DNA of 6,519 nucleotides from JAJFFW01 sp039197915 (lineage in GTDB: Bacteria > Pseudomonadota > Alphaproteobacteria > Caulobacterales > Parvularculaceae). Each line of letters opens with the position of its first letter. Within the stretch, counting starts at the first letter, position 1. Shown here piece after piece: positions 1 through 4,509 of the stretch. The stretch lies in NCBI GenBank assembly GCA_039197915.1, contig JBCCTV010000185.1:1-6519 (forward strand), written 5' to 3'. The position numbers and the translations under genes are program-made. The notes beneath the pieces are model-generated. The model was not told the DNA's origin. It did no database searches and worked only from the letters and a program-made list of their open reading frames with translations.

Positions 1-2705
1 GCCATATCCATATTGGCACCGCTCTCACGAAAATCCTCAAAGACCTGATCGTCCGTACCAAGCAAATGGCGGGCTTTGATTCAAATTACGTGCCCGGATG
101 GGATTGCCACGGGCTCCCGATTGAATGGAAAGTTGAGGAGAATTTTCGCTCAAAAGGTCGGGCGAAAAAAGATGTTCCGTCATCGGAATTTCGCAAAGCG
201 TGCCGAGCTTACGCGCAAGAGTGGCTCGACATTCAGCGCGCCGAGTTTCAGCGTCTCGGCGGCGAGGGCGACTGGTGGGACCCCTATACGACAATGGCCT
301 ACGCCGCTGAGGCGTCAATTGCGGCCGAGCTTTTAAAGTTTGCTGATCTCGGTCTCTTATACCGCGGATCGAAACCGGTGATGTGGAGCCCTGTTGAACA
401 AACGGCCCTTGCCGAGGCTGAAATTGAATATCACGACCGGCAATCGACGACGATTTGGGTCAAGTTTCCGGTGCGGGAAGGCGGCCCGGACGGCGCGTCG
501 GTTGTCATCTGGACGACAACGCCGTGGACAATTCCTGGCAACCGCGCGGTTTGCTTTGGGCCGTCGCTTTCCTATGGTCTTTATGAAGTCGTCTCTATGC
601 AGAGCGACCTTGAGTTTGAGCCCTGGTCGGCCCCGGGGGACAAGCTCATTGTTGCCGATAGTCTTGCTGAAAGCATCCGCGAGGCGGGCCTGATTGAGGG
701 CTGGACGCGCGTCAGCGATGTCGACCCTGCCGGTTTCGTTTGCGCCCACCCCTTGCGCGGTTTTGGCGGCGGATACGAATTCGATGTTCCCCTGCTGCCG
801 GGCGACCATGTCACCGATGACGCTGGCACGGGCTTTGTTCATACCGCGCCAAGCCATGGCCAAGAGGACTATTTTGCCTGGATGTCGCCGGACGGCGCGG
901 CCTGGCGCGAGGCCCTGCGATCGCGCGACGGAAAAGACATTCCCTATACGGTGAATGAATTTGGCGCCTATACGGATGAAGCGCCTGGCTTCTCCGGCAA
1001 GCAGATCATGGTGATCGACGGCAAAAAGAAAGGCAAAGACGGCGACGCCAACAAATCCGTCATCGAGCAATTGATCGCCCATAAAGCGCTTTTAGCGCGC
1101 GGACGCTTGACCCATTCCTATCCGCATTCCTGGCGCTCAAAAGCACCGGTGATATTCCGCAATACGCCCCAATGGTTCATCGCCCTCGACAAGCCGACGG
1201 CGAATGGTAAAACCCTGCGCGAGAACGCCCTCGCGGCGATCGACGCCACAGGCTTCACCCCCGCCCATGGGAAAAACCGCTTACGGACGATGGTTGAAAA
1301 TCGACCCGATTGGTTGATTTCTCGGCAGCGCGCCTGGGGTGTTCCGATTACGGTGTTTGTCAATCGGTCAACGGGAGAGGTGTTGCGTGATCCGGACGTT
1401 GACCAGCGGATATTGACCGCAATTAGCGAGCGCGGCGCGGACGCCTGGTTTGACACCGAGCCCGCATATTTTCTTGGTCCGGATTATGACGTTGAGGACT
1501 ACGAAAAAATCGACGATATTTTGGATGTTTGGTTTGATTCCGGATCAACCCACGCCTTTGTTCTCGAGGCGCGTGAGGATTTAACGTGGCCTGCGGACGT
1601 TTATTGCGAAGGCACCGACCAGCACCGGGGCTGGTTTCAATCCTCGTTGCTTGAGGCCTGCGGCACGCGGGGGCGCGCCCCTTACGATCACCTTGTAACC
1701 AATGGGTTTGTGGTCGACGGCGACGGGCGCAAGATGTCAAAGTCGCTCGGCAACGTTGTCGCGCCAGACCAAGTCATTAAGCAATATGGCGCAGAAATCA
1801 TCCGGATCTGGGTGGCGAGCTCGGACTATACTGAAGACTTGCGCATTTCCGATGAGATCATCGATAGCGCTGTCGACGCCTATCGCAAGCTCCGCAACAC
1901 CCTTCGATATCTCCTGGGCGCCCTTGATGGCTACACGGAAGATGAGGCCGTGACCGCCGACTATATGCCGCCCTTGGAGCGCTACATGCTCCACCGGCTT
2001 GCGGTCCTCGACGGCGAGATTCGCAGCGCCTATGACGTGTTCGATTTTAAGACCGCCTGGCGCAAGGCGCTCGAGTTTTGCGCGGGCGATTTGTCGGCCT
2101 TTTATCTCGATATCCGCAAAGACGCGCTCTATTGCGATGGGCCGCGCGATAAGCGCCGTCGCGCCGTCCGTACCGTGATGGACGCGTGCCTGACGCGGGT
2201 GTTGTCCTGGCTTGCGCCGATTTGTGTCTTCACCTGTGAAGAAGCCTGGCTTGCCCGCGGTGGCGACGAGAGCGGATCAATCCACTTAACGACCTTCGTG
2301 GAAACGCCTGAAACCTGGCGCGACGAGGCCCTAAACGCCCAGTGGGCGAAATTAAGGGCCGTGCGCCGCGTCGTCACGGGCGCCCTTGAAGTTGATCGCC
2401 GGGAAAAAAGAATTGGCGCAAGCCTCGAGGCCGAACCCACGGTCTTCATTGACGACGAGGCCTTGGCCGCCGCCCTCGACGGGGTGGATCTCGCCGAGCT
2501 CTTCATCACGGCGCCGGCTAAGGTCGTGATGGGCGAGGCGCCGGAGGGCGCGTTCACGCTGGATGATGTCCCAGGTGTTGGTGTCCAAACAATTCGCTCA
2601 CAGAACAAAAAATGCGCGCGGTGCTGGCGCTATACGGGCGACGTGGGAATTCGCGTGGCAGGCTTGTGCCAGCGATGCGCTGACGTTCTCGGCGAGCGCG
2701 CATGA
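1..2705 (+). CDS. ileS: Isoleucyl-tRNA synthetase (IleRS), 5'-truncated by the window edge
   Basis: Class Ia aminoacyl-tRNA synthetase that charges tRNA-Ile with isoleucine in the cytoplasm. The reading frame is already open at the window edge (first full codon at nt 3) and reads HIHIGTALTKILKD, the HIGH-signature region, so about 50-60 N-terminal residues lie upstream; the ATG at 66 is internal. Visible in order: VPGWDCHGLPIEWK after the signature; the CP1 editing domain with WTTTPWT (510-530) and HTAPSHGQEDY (840-872), keeping the Asp (867-869) that contacts the misacylated amino acid; DWLISRQRAWG (1308-1340); DVWFDSGST; KMSKS (1731-1745); the anticodon-binding helical domain; and a C-terminal zinc finger with CxxC pairs at 2613/2622 and 2667/2676. 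About 900 residues are visible, as expected for a bacterial IleRS of roughly 950-1000. The frame has no internal stop or frameshift. The TGA stop overlaps the lspA start by ATGA. Identity is certain from the motifs. Confidence 0.98.
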   Translation, partial: HIHIGTALTKILKDLIVRTKQMAGFDSNYVPGWDCHGLPIEWKVEENFRSKGRAKKDVPSSEFRKACRAYAQEWLDIQRAEFQRLGGEGDWWDPYTTMAYAAEASIAAELLKFADLGLLYRGSKPVMWSPVEQTALAEAEIEYHDRQSTTIWVKFPVREGGPDGASVVIWTTTPWTIPGNRAVCFGPSLSYGLYEVVSMQSDLEFEPWSAPGDKLIVADSLAESIREAGLIEGWTRVSDVDPAGFVCAHPLRGFGGGYEFDVPLLPGDHVTDDAGTGFVHTAPSHGQEDYFAWMSPDGAAWREALRSRDGKDIPYTVNEFGAYTDEAPGFSGKQIMVIDGKKKGKDGDANKSVIEQLIAHKALLARGRLTHSYPHSWRSKAPVIFRNTPQWFIALDKPTANGKTLRENALAAIDATGFTPAHGKNRLRTMVENRPDWLISRQRAWGVPITVFVNRSTGEVLRDPDVDQRILTAISERGADAWFDTEPAYFLGPDYDVEDYEKIDDILDVWFDSGSTHAFVLEAREDLTWPADVYCEGTDQHRGWFQSSLLEACGTRGRAPYDHLVTNGFVVDGDGRKMSKSLGNVVAPDQVIKQYGAEIIRIWVASSDYTEDLRISDEIIDSAVDAYRKLRNTLRYLLGALDGYTEDEAVTADYMPPLERYMLHRLAVLDGEIRSAYDVFDFKTAWRKALEFCAGDLSAFYLDIRKDALYCDGPRDKRRRAVRTVMDACLTRVLSWLAPICVFTCEEAWLARGGDESGSIHLTTFVETPETWRDEALNAQWAKLRAVRRVVTGALEVDRREKRIGASLEAEPTVFIDDEALAAALDGVDLAELFITAPAKVVMGEAPEGAFTLDDVPGVGVQTIRSQNKKCARCWRYTGDVGIRVAGLCQRCADVLGERA
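2702..2705 (+). promoter_or_regulatory. ATGA stop/start overlap coupling ileS to lspA
   Basis: The bases ATGA contain the lspA start (2702-2704) and the ileS stop TGA (2703-2705). This is a standard arrangement for translational coupling, and it supports the lspA start because no strong Shine-Dalgarno precedes it. Confidence 0.85.
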
Positions 2706-3265
2706 AGTCGCTCACGGAGCAATTGACGTCTTTTTCTGCAGCGGCGCAATCCAATCCGCTGTTTAAGCCCGCGATCGTTGCGGCGGGCGGGATTGTGTTG
2801 CTGGACCAGGCGACGAAGCTAGCCATCGTTCACCTGGTAAAACTCCCCGAACGCTTGGCCCCGTGCGCCAAAGCGCCGGGGGCCATGTGCCGGCAAATCG
2901 CAGTATCGCCCATTTTTGATCTAACATATGTGGAGAATAGGGGGGCCAGCTTCGGCATGCTCGCCGGCGGCGTCGCCTCCAGGGTTATTTTGTCGGCGGT
3001 GTCCTTTGGCGTCGCCGTTTGGTTGCTCGGTTGGCTTTCGAGGCTTGATAGGACGCTCGCCGCCGCTGCGGTCGCTTTAATTATTGGTGGAGCAATCGGA
3101 AATCTGATCGACCGCGCCGTATACGGATATGTCGTCGATTTTCTCGATTTCTCAGGTCTCTATTTTCCGTGGGTCTTTAACGTCGCCGATGCGGCGATCA
3201 ATGTGGGCGTCGGTCTCTTGTTGCTGGACGCATTTGTGAACAGACAGGAAGACGCCGCGTCGTGA
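2702..3265 (+). CDS. lspA: Lipoprotein signal peptidase (signal peptidase II)
   Basis: Inner-membrane aspartyl protease that cleaves the signal peptide of diacylglyceryl-modified prolipoproteins just before the lipobox cysteine. It has 187 residues, slightly longer than the usual 160-170. Family motifs are clear: LLDQATK (33-39), VENRGASFG (77-85), GNLIDR (133-138), VVDFLDF with catalytic Asp146, and NVADAAI with catalytic Asp163 (compare Asp124 and Asp143 in the Pseudomonas enzyme). Four hydrophobic segments lie near residues 23-43, 88-110, 117-136 and 157-178, fitting the four-helix topology. The start is supported by the 4-bp ATGA overlap with ileS, which implies translational coupling and co-transcription; only a weak GGCGAG-like ribosome site precedes it. 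Odd points are an N-terminal extension of about 20 residues and an enlarged first periplasmic loop (about 47-70) holding two cysteines, Cys55 and Cys63. The neighbouring lipoprotein at 3472 is a likely substrate. Confidence 0.97.
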   Translation: MKSLTEQLTSFSAAAQSNPLFKPAIVAAGGIVLLDQATKLAIVHLVKLPERLAPCAKAPGAMCRQIAVSPIFDLTYVENRGASFGMLAGGVASRVILSAVSFGVAVWLLGWLSRLDRTLAAAAVALIIGGAIGNLIDRAVYGYVVDFLDFSGLYFPWVFNVADAAINVGVGLLLLDAFVNRQEDAAS

Positions 3266-3471
3266 GGCCGTGTCGTTACATTTTTTTAAACAGGCAACCC
3301 AGTGGATGCCCACAGACTGCTGAAGGGCTGGTTAGGAATTTTGCCGAGGGTTCGTTCTAAAGTCTTGCCCCCCTCATTTGCGCTTTCGCCGAAATCTGTC
3401 CTGCGCAGATCTCTGCAACGTGGTATGTACAAGTATCAAGGTTTGTGTCCGTCTCAAAAAAGGGATGAAAA
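3266..3471. other. Intergenic region between lspA and the BamF gene
   Basis: A 206-bp gap with no credible gene. A run of seven T lies at 3281-3287, but the only nearby hairpin (GACG/CGTC, 3251-3261) is short and 20 nt away, so I do not call a terminator. I find no pair of -35/-10 boxes with acceptable spacing. A promoter for the downstream gene is plausible because the gap is large compared with the tight junctions on either side, but it cannot be placed by eye. Confidence 0.5.
3461..3465 (+). promoter_or_regulatory. Ribosome binding site of the BamF lipoprotein gene
   Basis: AGGGA lies six bases before the ATG at 3472. A second, in-frame ATG follows at once (3475), so the protein may begin MM or M; the site fits the first slightly better. 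Confidence 0.7.
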
Positions 3472-4026
3472 ATGATGTCATTTCGGGTCGCCGTGCTTTC
3501 ATTGGGTGCGCTCATGCTTGTCGGGTGCGCCGGTTTCGGAAACGCTGTCGGCGGCGGTAAAAACCCGCCGGACGAATTCGCCATCACGACAAAAGCGCCG
3601 CTCGTTGTACCGCCTGACTATTCCCTGCGGCCGCCTGAACCGGGCGCGGCGCGTCCCCAGGAAGTATCCCCGTCCCAACGTGCGCAACAATTGATCCTTG
3701 GCGACACAACAGCCGCTCCGCCAACGCTTGGCGAGCGGGCCCTCCTGCAGCGCACCAAAGCTCAATTGGCTGATGCAAATATCCGCGCCCTGCTCGACGA
3801 TGAGAATGGCGACCGCGCCGATAAGGATGAAAGCTTCGCCAATCAGCTCCTGTTTTGGAACTTCCTGGACGGTAAGGTTGACGACACCGCCGCTCCACTT
3901 CGCGTGGACGATCCAGAAGCGTGGCTCGCGGCCCGTGAGCAAGCAATTGAGTCTGTGATCGGTGAAGAAGCGAAGGTCACCATAAAGAAAGATGACCGCA
4001 CGCTCGGGCTGCCAGGCGTTTTTTAG
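3472..4026 (+). CDS. bamF: DUF3035 outer-membrane lipoprotein, probable BAM-complex subunit BamF
   Basis: A 184-residue lipoprotein. The N-terminus is a type II signal peptide: short basic start (Arg5), hydrophobic stretch 6-17, and lipobox LVGC with the lipidated Cys19. The +2 residue is Ala, so Lol transport to the outer membrane is expected. The mature part opens with a Gly-rich linker and then PPDEFAITTKAPLVVPPDYSLRPPEPG (spanning 32-58), the signature of the alphaproteobacterial DUF3035 family. In Alphaproteobacteria this family is described as BamF, a BAM accessory lipoprotein whose conserved segment resembles the N-terminal region of BamC and which helps fold outer-membrane beta-barrels. 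The rest (65-184) is charged and apparently helical, with FANQLLFWNFLDG at 122-134. The position after lspA is typical of the class. The family call is strong; the BamF role rests on published work on relatives, not on this sequence. Confidence 0.88.
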   Translation: MMSFRVAVLSLGALMLVGCAGFGNAVGGGKNPPDEFAITTKAPLVVPPDYSLRPPEPGAARPQEVSPSQRAQQLILGDTTAAPPTLGERALLQRTKAQLADANIRALLDDENGDRADKDESFANQLLFWNFLDGKVDDTAAPLRVDDPEAWLAAREQAIESVIGEEAKVTIKKDDRTLGLPGVF

Positions 4027-4035
4027 AGCGCCCGC

Positions 4036-4326
4036 ATGATTGTCATTGAAGGGACGATCCGCGTTGCCGATATGGCGCGCGCGAAGTCCGCTATGGCGGC
4101 GATGGTCAAAGCGAGCCGCGCCGAAGCTGGTTGTATCGACTATGCGTATGCAGAGGATATTTTTGAGCCTGGCCTAGTACGGGTGATCGAACGTTGGACG
4201 AACGAGGCAGCCTTCGAAGCCCATTTGAAGTCCGAGCATCTGCGCGTTTGGCGTGAAAGCTGGGCGGCGCTTGGCGTGGCGAATCGCGATTTAAGACTTT
4301 ATGAGGCGGAGCCAATATCGATCTAG
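4036..4326 (+). CDS. Antibiotic biosynthesis monooxygenase (ABM) domain protein, YgiN-like
   Basis: A 96-residue cytoplasmic protein spanning one ABM domain (dimeric ferredoxin-like alpha/beta fold). The pattern is typical: a first strand MIVIEGTIRV, a helix ending in SRAEAGCIDYAYAEDI (28-43), then RVIERWTNEAAFEAHLKSEH (49-68) with the conserved E-x-W and paired His, and a terminal strand LRLYEAEPI. Relatives include quinol monooxygenases such as YgiN and haem-degrading enzymes, but the fold alone does not reveal the substrate, so no specific reaction is assigned. It starts 9 bp after the bamF stop with only a weak AGAG before it, suggesting translation coupled to bamF. Its TAG stop (4324-4326) lies inside the left end of an intergenic repeat (4322-4390), so the repeat may have fixed the present C-terminus. 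The family call is good; the function is unknown. Confidence 0.88.
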   Translation: MIVIEGTIRVADMARAKSAMAAMVKASRAEAGCIDYAYAEDIFEPGLVRVIERWTNEAAFEAHLKSEHLRVWRESWAALGVANRDLRLYEAEPISI

Positions 4327-4390
4327 AGCGTTTTCCGACCGAGTAGACGCCGGTTGGCGCCGAGGAAACGCGGCAAAACAAAAACCTAGA
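4322..4390. repeat. Imperfect palindromic intergenic repeat element (Hyphomicrobiales-type hairpin)
   Basis: A 69-bp element bounded by TCTAGA (4322-4327) and CCTAGA (4385-4390), which pair with one mismatch. Inside, GCGTTTTCC (4328-4336) pairs with GGAAACGC (4364-4371) with a one-base bulge, and GACC (4337-4340) can pair with GGTT (4352-4355) using a G-U pair. The right half carries the A-rich tract GGCAAAACAAAAA. The order AGAGCGTTTTCC, GACGCCGGTT, GAGGAAACGCG, CAAAACAAAA, CTAGA resembles a dispersed intergenic hairpin family I recall from rhizobial and methylotrophic Alphaproteobacteria, here a slightly decayed copy. That resemblance is from memory; the palindrome is visible directly. It may work as a transcript-end hairpin after the ABM gene. 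Confidence 0.65.
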
Positions 4391-4419
4391 ACAACGAAGC
4401 GGTCGAGTGTGATGCGAAG

Positions 4420-4450
4420 GTGTTTGAGGGTGTTCGACTGTGTTCGGCGC
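4420..4450 (+). repeat. Three 10-bp-phased GTGTTYG direct repeats upstream of mutL
   Basis: GTGTTTGAGG, GTGTTCGACT and GTGTTCGGCG follow one another at an exact 10-base period, one helical turn, about 60-90 bp before the mutL start. They share GTGTTYG. This could be a protein-binding array or a slippage product; nothing else in the sequence assigns a role. Confidence 0.4.
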
Positions 4451-4495
4451 CAGCGCGCGGTGTGTGGTGAGCTCTTCGGCGGGACGCTCTTGACC

Positions 4496-4501
4496 GGGGA
4501 G
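4496..4501 (+). promoter_or_regulatory. Shine-Dalgarno of mutL
   Basis: GGGGAG sits eight bases before the ATG at 4510, and a TAA stop in the same frame (4507-4509) directly precedes that ATG. No ATG, GTG or TTG lies between 4510 and the start of MutL homology near 4690, and no purine-rich site precedes the homology. The 4510 start is therefore decided here even though it yields an unusually long N-terminus. Confidence 0.75.
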
Positions 4502-4509
4502 CCGTTTAA

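Noticed and set aside
66..68. ATG as the start of ileS
   Set aside because: The same frame is open upstream to the window edge and encodes the HIGH-region signature, so this Met is internal.
357..1082. Minus-strand open frame of 241 codons opposite ileS
   Set aside because: It is antisense to a strongly conserved coding region, shows no recognisable domain, and is expected from the GC-rich codon pattern.
3251..3290. Rho-independent terminator after lspA
   Set aside because: The GACG/CGTC hairpin is only four base pairs, overlaps the end of the lspA coding region, and is 20 nt from the T run.
3403..3414. GCAGA-TC-TCTGC inverted repeat as an operator
   Set aside because: It is short, has no second copy, and is not placed relative to a recognisable promoter.
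4015..4032. GGCG/CGCC hairpin around the bamF stop as a terminator
   Set aside because: It has only four base pairs with the T run inside the loop rather than after the stem, and the next gene starts at 4036.
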